From Chlorokybus atmophyticus (Eukaryota > Streptophyta > Chlorokybophyceae > Chlorokybales > Chlorokybaceae): a DNA stretch of 64,000 bases. The notes below the pieces were generated by a model, which made no database searches, was not told the DNA's origin, and saw only the letters and a program-made list of their open reading frames with translations. The DNA is taken from NCBI GenBank assembly GCA_009103225.1, contig RHPI01003369.1:1640229-1704228 (forward strand). The letters are read 5' to 3'. Positions 36,568 to 47,669 of the stretch are shown here, one piece after another. A program made the translations under genes and the position numbers. Every line of letters begins with the position of its first letter. Within the stretch, counting starts at the first letter, position 1.

Positions 36568-38776
36568 CTAGGATGACGAGGGCTGTCGCGTCCACTGCCT
36601 CTTAGGTCGGAATGGCTTTCTCTTCTTTGCCTCGCTCAAAAGCCCTGCATTGTACCAAATCATCACTCTTGAAAACCAGCAAAGGACTGTCGTTAACTTG
36701 CTGCAGTGAAGTATGCATACCTGGTAGTTTGCGATTGGATCCCCACTCGCACCCTCCTTCAACATCTTTGTTGGACACCAACCACTTTTTCCTGGCAGCA
36801 AAGCTGACAATGGCTCTCAAGATCAGCTCGTCTGGCACACGCTCCATTCGGTCGGGGTCCTTGAATGCCAGCTGGTGACCATTGTGGAACAGCGTGTGCT
36901 CGATGTGGTGGTAGTACTCATACATGTCTATTGCCTCCTCTCTGGTGGGGGCGTTGGGCTTGGTGTTACACACGATCCCCGCTGCAGTTCGCAAGTCCAT
37001 GGCGGCGGCTTCTTCATCTTCACAGTCAGAGATCGCCCCAGCAACCTGCCTAGGACCCAGAGTGGTCAGTGCAGTCCATTGGCGACTGTCAACACCATTG
37101 ACAGTCTGCAGTGCGTTAATGACTGTCAAGAACTGCAACATGTAATGCACTTTGCGGCTGTCAAGGCGTGATCAATGGCTGCATTGGCGACTGTTCATCA
37201 TGTGACAGCAGCCTAACAACAGCCCTTATTAACCTCTGTGTCTGTGCTGTGCCTGGCTGCGGGCGTATGCAGCCGGTCCTTGATGCAACCCGGCACCGCA
37301 ATGCGCTCATTGTTAGCACATGCCTCACAGGGGCAGATGCCTCCGCTGGCCAAGCACATCATGGGCCACTCCATCTCCCTGCCCTGCATGTTGTTGTGTT
37401 TAACACAAGAAATGCTCATACACTACACCATACAGTCACAGCAGGAGCATGTGCATATCCACAGCAAGCAATGTACCTCCAGAGTACGCCCACCATGGCA
37501 GCTGCTTGTCGGCGTGCCATAGAGAAAATGCCTTTCTTTCACATGTAGTTGAACGGCAAGGTTGCCATCCTCACTTCTCATTGCCATGCAGTGGTTAACA
37601 GAGACTAGATACGTGCGCATTGGTTGGTCTGGCTCGCATACGGAATCGATGGTGGCGACGCCAACAACTATTGCGTTGTTGCAAATGTCGAACACCTGAT
37701 CTTTAGCAAATCCGTTCGCACCCCTGTCGTGACACGCAGAGTAGCATTCAGAGTAGCAGGCACCATGTGTTAAGCCAGTATGCATGGAGGCAGCAGCTCA
37801 GCAAAACAGTACAATAGGACCGACAATCGACCGACAGCACCATGGTTGCTTACCTCTCTTTTAGCCAAGTGGCCCGGTACTGAGCGTTTGTGAGAGGAAG
37901 AGCGGTTAAAGGCGCAAGCATGACCACCTGCTGGTTGGCCCTCATGTCCCTCCCCAGACAAAATGTCATGCCCCAGCCAGCTCCAGCTTGAGCAGCGCGG
38001 CTGCCTTGTGCAGCTTCTCTGTCGCTGGCACGCCTTTGCTTCTTGGCCTCATTGCGTTCTTGGACGCTCTTCCCGGTACCACTGCCGCGCTTCGCGCCAA
38101 CGGAGTACTGCAGCACCAGTACATGCTGCTTGATTTGTGCTGCAACACAAGCAGATAAGAGTACAGCAAAGTACCAACGGCAAGGACTGTCAACGGCAAG
38201 ACAGCTCCAATACAGCATTTTCAGCTGTTGGAAGATGGCATCTAGCAGAAGACAGCCTCAAATACAGCATATCGCAACTGGTCAATGAATCAACAAGCAC
38301 AAACACAGCAACCAGGGCAAGGACTGTCAACGGCAAGACAGCTCAGCAGACAGTGAGTGAACTGAAAGCTGAACGACATGCTTGAAAGCTCACTTCAACA
38401 CAGCTGAATTCAAGTTTCTGTCAAACATCAGATGTCACCAAGAAAGCAGCTCACCTTTTGTCCACGTGAGCGCGTGGTTTGCGTCAAAGACCAGTGGAAG
38501 TGACTGCTGCAAGACCGCCTCGCATACTTCGTCGAGCTCTTGCCGGTGCATGGCATTCATCTTGAAGTCCTTGCCCTTCATACCTTGAGGTAGTGGCCAC
38601 TTGCTTAGCATCTCCTTCTTCAGCTTCTCCAGGTTGACCATCAGCGTAATGCGCATATGCTTGTACTCCTCCTTCATCAAGAACTGCTGGCCTGTCACCT
38701 GGCCCAGCAAATGGTTGCCCTTGGCCCTGAAGCAATCAGCTGCAGCAGGCAGTTGGCTGCCCTCCCCAATAGCCAT
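36568..38776 (-). CDS. Unrecognised multi-exon gene inside the candidate mobile element
   Basis: About six or seven exons with consistent GT-AG borders read on the minus strand. Exon a (38776-38450) gives a Lys-rich helical segment (RITLMVNLEKLKKEMLSKWP, LTWTKG). Next comes a basic stretch (KSVQERNEAKKQRRASDREA) followed by GWGMTFCLGRDMRANQQVVM. A third gives KDQVFDICNNAIVVGVATID. A small Cys-rich exon has CLASGGICPCEACANNE, possibly zinc-binding. The last large exon has EEAIDMYEYYHHIEHTLFHN, and the protein ends RPKRQWTRQPSSS-stop at 36568. No family is recognised. The frames look open, unlike the neighbouring decayed genes, so it may still be expressed. Context suggests an accessory protein of the surrounding element. 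Confidence 0.5.
38179..38344 (+). repeat. 29-bp direct repeat containing GACTGTC
   Basis: The same 29 bases (GGCAAGGACTGTCAACGGCA...CAGCTC) occur at 38179-38207 and 38316-38344, in an intron of the unrecognised minus-strand gene. Confidence 0.85.
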
Positions 38777-40235
38777 AATGTCAGCTGAACAGCCTGAACA
38801 AGCAACCGAACTTAGTGCACAGACAGTGACTCAGCGCACAATCAACAAGGCATGCAAGCTTCAAAGCAAAACACCTTTCAGGTAAGCGCTGACAGCTCAA
38901 GCAGCAAACCACAAACGACTAGTGCAATTTTCAAGCAACACACAACCAGGGCGCATGCAAACTCGCAAGCGAACTCACTACTCACTCACTAGGACTGTCA
39001 AGTCCTATTGTGTTCCATATGGACAGTCGCACGAGCCGCACAAGCATTGTGATCGCCGCACAAGCCGCAATTGTGCAGTGCTAAATGCAGTGCGACACAG
39101 TCAATGGAACTCACAAAGCTTGCGACGCGGCTGTCAATCCCTAGACTCACCTTATATCTGAGGGTTGTCATTTATTGTCGTCGAATCGACGCCACGTCGA
39201 ATCGACGCCAAACGCACTGCTAGCAACAAATTGCGTAGAATTTACAAGGCGGCTGTCAAGGGTTAGCAGTGTTAGGGCTAGGGACTCACCAACTTGGCGG
39301 CTGTCATTGATGGGACATCATAGATTGGACGGGAGGTTGGCGGCGTACATAGCCGTTGCATGGTCTCGCTAGTATAGTTTGCTATTGTTGTGGTTGTGGT
39401 GGTTGTGGTTGTGGTTATGGGTGTAGCTCAGGGCGCAGGGTGAAGCGAGGAGAGGTGTGCGGAGCTGTGAGGAGTTGTACAAGACAGTCGCTAGGAGAAG
39501 GATTGCCAGGCAGTTGGACATCATGGAACGAAGGCGGGCGTCCACAGGGGCGCCGTTTATTTGGGGCTGCCCGTTCTGCATGTGCAATGTGCAAGCTGGT
39601 CACCGTGATGCAAGGGGTCAACCAACTGGGGGAGAGACCAAGCCCACCAAAATCGGACAGCACTTCAACACGCAGGTGTGCCGATGCGTGCGCATGACCA
39701 ACAACCGGGGCGGTAGGGAGGACTAGGATGTGTGCAAGGCTATGGGGCTTCAATACCAGCAAGCCATCAAGGTAAGAACGTTCAACAATCAAGATTGTTT
39801 ACGACATGCATAGGTTGTCAATGCTCTGTGCTAAGGCGCATCGCGCATCGCATTGACAGTCGCTGCTGGGATCCTGTGCATGTCACTTGCTATGCATGAT
39901 GTTGTTTTGTTCTATCAGCCTAGTTATCAACTTACATTTGCGTGACATGTCCCATTGCACGAGAAACTCACCAGCAGCGTATTGCAGAAGGATCAATTCC
40001 CGGCCCACCCTCACCCACATGTCGCGGTGCTGAAGTACTACAAAATGGCAGAAGTCATGGCCATCCCAGGATGGGTGAGTTAATGCATTTGTACACCAAT
40101 TATCGCGGCATTCTTACTTACCCAAGGTTACAGACGCAAGAAATGTGGGACGAAGCGGGACGGCTGTCAAGGCAGTATATCTTTTGGCCTCGCAATACGC
40201 AGTTGGAGGTGGAAGAGGAGCAAGCGGAGCAGGCG

Positions 40236-40237
<2 letters not shown>

Positions 40238-40271
<34 letters not shown>

Positions 40272-40276
40272 GAGCC
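40238..40276 (+). repeat. CAG/CAA (poly-Gln) repeat
   Basis: Mixed CAG and CAA codons encode 13 glutamines inside the SET-domain gene. Confidence 0.9.
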
Positions 40277-40522
40277 GGAAGGAAGCGAGGAGGCAGACTC
40301 GGAGGAAACTGCAGATGTCTCAACAAGTCCATCATTGCGTAAATCCTCCGCACAGCAACGCGGCAAAGGACCTGCGGTGGATCTCAAAGAAGAGTTCCGT
40401 GCAGCTCTTCAAAAGATGCAGAGGTTTGAAGTGAAACGCTACAGTTCCACGGGCACCACACAGCCACCCAACCTGTCGGACGACATCTTGAGGGTAAGCA
40501 CATGTCTTGAATTACCCCCCCC

Positions 40523-41473
40523 NNNNNNNNNNNNNNNNNNNNNNNNNNNNNNNNNNNNNNNNNNNNNNNNNNNNNNNNNNNNNNNNNNNNNNNNNNNNNN
40601 NNNNNNNNNNNNNNNNNNNNNNNNNNNNNNNNNNNNNNNNNNNNNNNNNNNNNNNNNNNNNNNNNNNNNNNNNNNNNNNNNNNNNNNNNNNNNNNNNNNN
40701 NNNNNNNNNNNNNNNNNNNNNNNNNNNNNNNNNNNNNNNNNNNNNNNNNNNNNNNNNNNNNNNNNNNNNNNNNNNNNNNNNNNNNNNNNNNNNNNNNNNN
40801 NNNNNNNNNNNNNNNNNNNNNNNNNNNNNNNNNNNNNNNNNNNNNNNNNNNNNNNNNNNNNNNNNNNNNNNNNNNNNNNNNNNNNNNNNNNNNNNNNNNN
40901 NNNNNNNNNNNNNNNNNNNNNNNNNNNNNNNNNNNNNNNNNNNNNNNNNNNNNNNNNNNNNNNNNNNNNNNNNNNNNNNNNNNNNNNNNNNNNNNNNNNN
41001 NNNNNNNNNNNNNNNNNNNNNNNNNNNNNNNNNNNNNNNNNNNNNNNNNNNNNNNNNNNNNNNNNNNNNNNNNNNNNNNNNNNNNNNNNNNNNNNNNNNN
41101 NNNNNNNNNNNNNNNNNNNNNNNNNNNNNNNNNNNNNNNNNNNNNNNNNNNNNNNNNNNNNNNNNNNNNNNNNNNNNNNNNNNNNNNNNNNNNNNNNNNN
41201 NNNNNNNNNNNNNNNNNNNNNNNNNNNNNNNNNNNNNNNNNNNNNNNNNNNNNNNNNNNNNNNNNNNNNNNNNNNNNNNNNNNNNNNNNNNNNNNNNNNN
41301 NNNNNNNNNNNNNNNNNNNNNNNNNNNNNNNNNNNNNNNNNNNNNNNNNNNNNNNNNNNNNNNNNNNNNNNNNNNNNNNNNNNNNNNNNNNNNNNNNNNN
41401 NNNNNNNNNNNNNNNNNNNNNNNNNNNNNNNNNNNNNNNNNNNNNNNNNNNNNNNNNNNNNNNNNNNNNNNNN
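40523..41473. other. Assembly gap (951 N)
   Basis: A run of N begins directly after a run of C (40515-40522). It removes the middle of the SET-domain gene, probably including the pre-SET and cofactor-binding parts. Confidence 0.99.
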
Positions 41474-41689
41474 TTATCGATGGCCACCCCCGCACTGGCA
41501 ATGTGGCAGCTTACATCAATTCCGTACACGGGCAACAACGTGAGCCCAACGCCATGCTCTGGTCGGACTTCGATGACGCTGGCAAGCCAGCTGTCACTGT
41601 GTATGCGATCAAGGACATACAGGCAGGAGAGGAGCTACTACTGGACTATGACCCTTTCCGTGGGCCACCTGATGGGCAGACAGACAAAG
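41474..41689 (+). CDS. C-terminal part of SET domain (partial, gap-truncated)
   Basis: The frame reads IDGHPRTGNVAAYINSVHGQ, then EPNAMLWSDFDD and VTVYAIKDIQAGEELLLDYD. This matches the SET core G-N-x-A-x-[YF]-I-N-H-S...P-N and the closing A-x-x-D-I-x-x-G-E-E-L-x-x-D-Y. The usual NHS(C) reads NSV here, so the His normally in the pseudoknot is absent. The short form without an obvious post-SET Cys cluster recalls compact SET proteins. Target residue cannot be told. Confidence 0.72.
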
Positions 41690-42041
41690 TAAGTGGTTGC
41701 ATTGTTGCATGCATGCTTGCTTGTTAGGCAGCTGTCAATGCCAGACTGTCAATGCAGACTGTCAATCTGTTACAGGACACTAACTGGCCTTTTGGTTGCA
41801 GACCCAACTGTGGAGAATGGAAGATGTTGCGCAGAAGTTTGTATATGGCTGGGGGCTGGCCATGGAGGACGCTATGTGGCTGGTAACGAGCAAGGCGCCA
41901 AGGGAGCCGGGCGAGAGTGCCAGGGCGTATTCCAGGCGGTTGCTCACCCGTGCTGTCAAGCTGAAGCGCACCAGATCAATGGTAAGTTATGTATTTTTGC
42001 AAAGGCAATGCATGTACATTGACAGTCCCTTTTTATAGTCT

Positions 42042-42103
42042 GTTGTTGGCATGCAAATCGCCGTGCAGTTCGTGAACTGCACCACGGATTGCATGCCAAC
42101 AAC
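42042..42103. repeat. 62-bp hairpin in intron
   Basis: GTTGTTGGCATGCAA (42042-42056) pairs exactly with TTGCATGCCAACAAC (42089-42103). Inside, GTGCAGTTC-GT-GAACTGCAC (42063-42082) extends the stem, with a small imperfect bulge between. Confidence 0.85.
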
Positions 42104-43438
42104 CAATAGAGTATGCACGTCTGTCAACAGATAGACCCTGAAGCTCATGTTCAGCGCCAAATATCTGTTCACTTCTGTAAAGCTGTGCATGACGCTGCCT
42201 ATGAAATGAAAGAGGCAGCAAACAGACAAGTAGACGACCTCAAAGAAGTCATTAGAGACTTAGAGCTACGGATTACACAAGAGAATGTGCTCAGGGTACG
42301 TTGCCATGTAGGCCACCAAACATTCCACACAGAGCCCTAACTTGTTACCTTTGTTTGCAGGAGAAAATGGCCGCCATGTACACCAAGACAGTCGAGGCGC
42401 ACCAAGCTCAGACACTTGGCCTGGCTGCCAGAGAGAAAGCTCTTACCCGGCAGGCTGTATCGCTTGACTGCAGCAGGAGGAAAGGGAAAAGCATTGGGAG
42501 AAGAAGATAACAGCTGTTCTTCAAAAAGGCTGCAAGAAGCTCCTCTCCGAGGTGATGCAAGACGCGCTGCGTGTCATTGTCAACGAGCAGATCGAGCACG
42601 AGGAGAAGAAGGAGGAGCAGGACAAGGAGGCTGATGCAGCACGTGCATTGGAAGCCATGACGGAGCCTTCCACTGCGGCTCAGGCGGTGCCTGCTAGGCC
42701 TGAACCTGTGAACCCCATGAGTGATATAGAGATTGATTCGCATCCCCTGTGGACTTGGCTCGAGCGCGCCAACATGCGTCCACCCACCACTGGTCCAAGG
42801 CCCATGCGGTCTGACAGGCCAAAGGACAGTCCCCCTCACAGTCCCACTCACAACCCCCATGGCCCACCGTCCCCTCCCCCTCACAATCCCCATGGCCCAC
42901 CGGCACCTCCCCCTGGTACTAGTATGCCAGCTGGCACCAGTACGCAAGCCCCAGACCCTCCACGTGTTGACAGTCCCAAGCTACCGATAACAGCAGGTCC
43001 CCCTCCCCTGACTCCACCACCGTCCAAACCGTCCAAAAAGCAGCGCTAGGACCTGCCAGCAGCCACAGAAGGAACTCCACAATCAACCACGCCATCAACT
43101 AGTCAGTCCACCCCTACCGGAACCTTGCAGCTATCAACCTTGCAGCTATCAGGCTCTTCGTTCAGAGAACGTCTGCGAAAAGTTGTCGCAGGTCCGACAC
43201 CATCAGCGAATACGCCAACACCAAGTACGCCACAGGGCCGGCCGCCTCTACCTCTGCATAATGTCACCCGGGACCTGACTCCCGGCGCTGAGCCCGAGGC
43301 GCTTGTGAAGATACGAGAAGCCGATAGCGTGCACGCCGCCGACCTCGACGCTGCATTGCAAGCCGTGCAAAACCTTGCATCTGCAGCAAAGGTACAGTTT
43401 ATACACACATGGGCTGTCAACAAGGCTTGCAGCATACT

Positions 43439-43542
43439 GTTTGCGCCCGCATGGGCACAAACTGTTGACGACGACCATTGAGGACTGTGAACAGTATGTG
43501 CCCATGCGGGCGCAAACTGTTGACAGTCCTCAATGGTCGTCG
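43439..43542. repeat. Interleaved inverted repeats (A-B-A'-B')
   Basis: Arm A (43439-43459, core GCGCCCGCATGGGC) is the exact complement of A' (43497-43517). Arm B (43469-43488, CGACCATTGAGGACTGT) is the exact complement of B' (43523-43542). The order A, B, A', B' means the stems cross, as in a pseudoknot. It lies in an intron of the decayed SET/coiled-coil gene. Confidence 0.85.
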
Positions 43543-44314
43543 ACGACTGTCACAGAGTTTGATGCATGTTGACAATGCTCTGCTAGCTAGTGTGTGGACT
43601 CACTTCTTGTTTCGTCCAACGAGCGGGCACAGACCAGTCACACGGTCTTGCAAGAGTCCATGCGCAACTTCAATGAGATGCGCAAAAAGCAACTTGAACG
43701 TGCTCTCAACAATCTGGAGGAGTCGCACCGGCAGCGTAGGCTGCTGGCTGATAACTTCACCCGTGAAGACAAACTGCTGCGGCAGCAGCTGCATGAGCTG
43801 CAGCAAAGGGAGTTCGCAGCAAAATCCCTTGCTGAGGAGCTGCAGCAAAGGGAGTTGGCGGCGGTATACAATGCTGAGGAGCTGCGGCGGCAAAGGGAGT
43901 TGGCAGCAAAATCCAATGCTGAGGAGGTTGACAGTCTGCACCGGCAGTTGCTTCAGGCACAGCAGGAGGTTGCAGCATCAAACGCATCGATGACCAACAT
44001 GGCGGCAGACGCAGAGAACCGTTGGCGCTCCACCGATGCGGTGCTTCACGAGTACCATCAGCGCAACGCCAGTGTTGGAACGGGTGCAGCAGCTGGAGTC
44101 CACCTCAAGTGCGGCGGCCAATGTTGGTGAAGAGCTGCACCGTACAAGGGAACAGCTACTCAAGCTGCAGCAGCAAGCGGTACAACCTGTTCCTGAGGCT
44201 GTCAACGCTGAGACTGTCAACGCACTGACAGAGAGAGCTGAGCGAGCAGAGAAGCAGTTGGAAGAGGTGCGAGCCCGCAATCGAGAGCTGGAGCAACAGT
44301 CGGGGCACGCGCAG

Positions 44315-44739
44315 TGTTGAAGGACTAGCATGTACATGTAGCTGAGGCAAGCATGGATACACACGGACAGAGCTACCGCCACCAGAGCATACACAAGTCA
44401 CATCACATTCATCTATTACAAGTTGTCCGCTGGTTCTTATACCAGCCAGTTACACACACGTCTACGTTTGCAAGCACTGCGTAAGTTATACTCAGCCCTT
44501 TGACGCGCTCTAAGCTGCGTTGTCTTCCTTACAACTAGAGCTTTCCAACGAGCTCTTACACGCCTCATATGAGTAAGTATACGCGGAGATACGAAGCAGT
44601 TAGTAAGGCTCCTGTCTGGAGTCCGGAGTCTGGTCCGACGATGCCATCTTGCTAAGTCCGGACCTAATGCTCGTCCTTACGACCTTCTACTCCTGTGTGG
44701 AGGGTCGATGCTGATCGTATGTAGGAATGACTCTCAACA
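44315..44739 (-). repeat. Copia LTR (3' LTR of the element)
   Basis: 425 bp, TGTTGAAGG...CTCTCAACA on the + strand, highly similar to 47761-48179. Confidence 0.92.
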
Positions 44740-44754
44740 CTCCCACGCGAGCAG

Positions 44755-45477
44755 CTAGAGCCCAGGGTCTGCAGAGGATGCGGTGAAGCCAAGTGCCTCC
44801 AGCTCCTTGGTGAGCTTGATGTGCCACATACGCGGCGCCTGTCGCAGCCCGTACAGTGCCTTGATCAGCTTGCACGCTGTGCCTCTCTCCCCTTCTTCAT
44901 ATCCAGGTGGTTGCTCGATGAAGATCTCCTCCTCCAGCTCTCCGTAGAGGAAGGCAGTCTTTACATCCAGGTAATGTAGCTCTAGGTCTTCAGCAGCAAC
45001 CATAGCTAGCAGTGCACGGAAGGTGGTATGCTTACTTGCAGGTGCAAACACTTCGTTGAAGTCCACACCTTCCTGCTGCAAGAAGCCCTTTGCCACCAGT
45101 CTTGCCTTGTAGCGCTCAATGTTGCCCTGACCATCACGCTTCACCTTGAAGACCCATTTCACTGGAATGGTCTTCACTCCTTGCGGTAACTGCTCCAGTG
45201 ACCAAGTGTTGTTGGCATGGAGTGACGCAATCTCCTCGTCCATAGCACGCTGCCATTGCTCCGCATCTGGTGCTAACAATGCCTCCTCGTAGGTGCTTGG
45301 CTCCTCATTCTGCACACTGGCGACGTGTGCCTTGTGTAAGAAGTCAGGTGCCTTTCTCTCCCTCACTGGGTATCTCCGAGCTGCGTGCTCCTGCTGTTGG
45401 TACGGCCCCTCTTGGCCTGCTACAGCTGAGTCCTGCTCACCCTTGTTGTTGATGATGGCCTTGCCTGTAGCCTCCAC
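44755..45477 (-). pseudogene. Copia reverse transcriptase, truncated
   Basis: Reads EPSTYEEALLAPDAEQWQRA, NNTWSLEQLPQGVKTIPVKW, YKARLVAKGFLQQEGVDFNE and HYLDVKTAFLYGELEEEIFI: the fingers and first catalytic Asp (LDVKTAFL) of a Copia RT. It continues to KLIKALYGLRQAPRMWHIKL and ends SSADPGL-stop, 16 bases before the LTR. The YVDD catalytic pair and the whole RNase H are missing, so this copy cannot encode active RT. It is offset by one frame from the upstream gag-integrase ORF, with overlap at 45420-45477, which may be a frameshift mutation or programmed shift; a mutation is more likely given the damage. Confidence 0.88.
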
Positions 45478-47669
45478 TGTTTCAAGAAGCCTGCTTCTGT
45501 TTGTGATAATCCCTCGTGGAAAACCACCTCTCTGCTCACGATGATCTTCTGAGTGTCCTCGAGCAAGATCCTGTAAGCCTTGGAACCCGGTTCATAGCCA
45601 ACGAAGATGCCCTTCTTGCTGACCGGCTCCAGCTTGTGCCTGAGCTGTTTAGGCACTAGTGCATATGCCGTGCATCCAAACACACGCATACCACTCACAT
45701 CTGGTGTGGCTCCATAGAAGTGCTCCCACGGAGTCTTCTGCTCTGAGCTCACCGGAGACCTGTTGCGGATGTAGTTGGCAGTGAGTACCGCCTCCTTCCA
45801 CAAACTGTCTTCCATCTTTGTGTCGTTGAGCATGGCTCGAACACGCTCCAAGAGTGTCCTGTTGAGGCGTTCAGCTGCTCCATTCTGCTGCGGGGTGTAG
45901 GGTGCCGTTGTCTCGTGGCGTATGCCCTTGCTGGCGAAGAACTCCTTCAACTCCTTGTTGATGTACTCCCCTCCTCGGTCACTCCTCATTGCCTTTAACT
46001 TGTTGCCAGACTGCGTCTCGAACAAGGCCACAACTGTGCGCACGGCTCCAGCAACTTCTGACTTGAGCGTCAATGGAGAGATGATTGACAGCTTGCTGTA
46101 GTCGTCAAGGAATGTAGCAAAGTACCTGGCCCCTCCCTTCGCCACAATGCGCATAGGGCCACAGACATCCATGTGCACAAGCTCGCAAGGATGCTGACTG
46201 CTAGAAGAGGATGATGGGAATGGCATAGCATGCTGCTTTGCAACCAGGCATGGTTCACAAAGTGCACCTGATGCATTCTTGAGTTCTTCTGTGCTGAGAT
46301 GGATGCCCTTGACCATCTTTTCAGCGACAAGGCGAGTGAGGTTGACGTAGCTGAAATGCCCGAACCTTCGATGCCACAATGTTGGCGACTCCTTGTCCTT
46401 CACCACCACGGCTTGACTGTCAATGTCCTTAGGGTGCTGCTCCACGTGGTAGAGCCCTCCCGGATAAGTGATTCCAACCATGTCCACGACCCCATCAAGG
46501 TTAAATGTGCAGCCACCCTTCCGAAATAGGATCTCCGCGCCTAAGCGCTCCGCAACCCTCACAGAGAATAGACTCGCAACAGCCTTAGGAACATGCAGGA
46601 CGTTGCGTAACAACACCTCGCGTAGTGTGTTACCAACCTTGCACTGGAGTCGTACGTTGCCAACTCCCTCAGCCACCAGTACTTCGCCACCGAAGCCCGC
46701 CACCTTGATTGTGGACGTCAGCTTCCTGTAGCCCTCCATCACCTCCTTGTTTGGTGTGAGATGACGATCGCAGCCAGAGTCCACCACCCAGAAAGCTGTG
46801 CCCGCCCTCGAACTGGATGCAGTGAAGGCGACATGTTTCTCCTTGTGTTGGTGCTCGTTGCCGCTGTTGCTGGTGCTTGCTCTAGGTTGCCCCTGTTGTT
46901 TCTTCCTACAGTCCTTCACAATGTGCCCCTTCCAACCACACCAGTGGCATGTGAGGTCTTTGTGACGAGGATTGCCTGGCTTGTTGCCCTTGTACTTCTC
47001 TTCATGGTTGCTCTTCTTTGCGTGCTTGCCGGTGTAGAAGGCGACGGCATCCGCTTGCTCGTCCTTCTTCACAACCTTCTGCTCCACGGTGAGCAGCTTC
47101 GGTAGCACATCGTCCACCGTCAACTCCGATGATGACGTCTCCAGCAGGGTTGCGACGACCTCGTACTCTGCTGGTAGCCCTGCAACAATGGCCAGCACTA
47201 CCTCCGTCTCCCCCATGTTGTGGCCGACGTTGATGAGGTCCGCCCACAGCTCTCTCGCGCGCGCAATATACTTTGTGATGGGTTCTGCTGTCTCCTGCCC
47301 GAGTGCGCTGAGCTGCTTGCGTAGATGCAACTTTCTGGCATTGTTCTTGGCTCTGAAAACGGCTGATAGCTTTTCCCAAGCTTGTCTACCATCTTCACAT
47401 GCAGTGAGCATGGGAAAGTGATGCGGTTTGCTGTTCAACACAAGCAAAGAGTGTGCTTCTGCTGAATGCTCTGACCACACAGTGTTCGCTCCTGGTGTTG
47501 GTGGTGGTGCCTTCGGATCAACGTACTTCCACACCTTCTTGTGGATGAGCAAGGCCTTCATCTCCACGCACCATGTGTTGTAGTTGTCGGTGTCCAGCTT
47601 TGCAATCTGCCCCTTGTCGTAGGTCGCCTCCATCTTGTCGCTCCTGCCTTCCTTGCAGTTGACACCCAA
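45420..47669 (-). CDS. Copia gag-protease-integrase polyprotein (749 residues)
   Basis: One open frame. Gag (MEATYDKGQIAKLDTDNYNT, WEKLSAVFRAKNNARKLHLR) is followed by a zinc knuckle CHWCGWKGHIVKDC. The aspartic protease site is FWVVDSGCDRHLT, with Asp-Ser-Gly retained. The GAG-pre-integrase HHCC-like zinc region follows (LWHRRFGHFSYVNLTRLV...CEPCLVAKQH). The integrase core has the D,D,E set: HMDVCGPM, FLDDYSKL, SDRGGEYINKELKEFF, APYTPQQNGAAERLNRTLLE. The frame ends after FVGYEPGSKAYRILLED and EVVFHEG. The N-terminus could begin at either of two Met codons (residue 1 or 13). It appears intact up to the shift into the RT frame. Confidence 0.92.
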   Translation of the reverse strand: MGVNCKEGRSDKMEATYDKGQIAKLDTDNYNTWCVEMKALLIHKKVWKYVDPKAPPPTPGANTVWSEHSAEAHSLLVLNSKPHHFPMLTACEDGRQAWEKLSAVFRAKNNARKLHLRKQLSALGQETAEPITKYIARARELWADLINVGHNMGETEVVLAIVAGLPAEYEVVATLLETSSSELTVDDVLPKLLTVEQKVVKKDEQADAVAFYTGKHAKKSNHEEKYKGNKPGNPRHKDLTCHWCGWKGHIVKDCRKKQQGQPRASTSNSGNEHQHKEKHVAFTASSSRAGTAFWVVDSGCDRHLTPNKEVMEGYRKLTSTIKVAGFGGEVLVAEGVGNVRLQCKVGNTLREVLLRNVLHVPKAVASLFSVRVAERLGAEILFRKGGCTFNLDGVVDMVGITYPGGLYHVEQHPKDIDSQAVVVKDKESPTLWHRRFGHFSYVNLTRLVAEKMVKGIHLSTEELKNASGALCEPCLVAKQHAMPFPSSSSSSQHPCELVHMDVCGPMRIVAKGGARYFATFLDDYSKLSIISPLTLKSEVAGAVRTVVALFETQSGNKLKAMRSDRGGEYINKELKEFFASKGIRHETTAPYTPQQNGAAERLNRTLLERVRAMLNDTKMEDSLWKEAVLTANYIRNRSPVSSEQKTPWEHFYGATPDVSGMRVFGCTAYALVPKQLRHKLEPVSKKGIFVGYEPGSKAYRILLEDTQKIIVSREVVFHEGLSQTEAGFLKQWRLQARPSSTTRVSRTQL

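Larger units (their letters stand above)
39524..44314 (+). pseudogene. Decayed SET-domain / coiled-coil gene
   Basis: Continuous coding segments with introns but several breaks. It starts MERRRASTGAPFIWGCPFCM and carries a Cys-rich segment, then an in-frame TAG at 39724-39726 before DVCKAMGLQYQQAIK. The next exons give KLTSSVLQKDQFPAHPHPHV and a Gln-rich tract (13 Gln, about 40238). A 951-N gap follows, then the end of a SET domain at 41474. Downstream are helical segments, a Pro-rich region (about 42840-43020), an in-frame TAG at 43047-43049 with the same frame continuing (DLPAATEGTPQSTTPSTSQS), and a long coiled coil (43620-44310). Single-base frame changes are apparent near 42475 and 44065. 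The last codons run into the Copia LTR, which supplies the stop. The SET domain implies former lysine methyltransferase ability; present function is doubtful. The region could instead be two genes. Confidence 0.55.

Noticed and set aside
40507-41727. Long open frames across the N gap
   Set aside because: They are open only because N cannot encode a stop; only the real sequence on each side is used.
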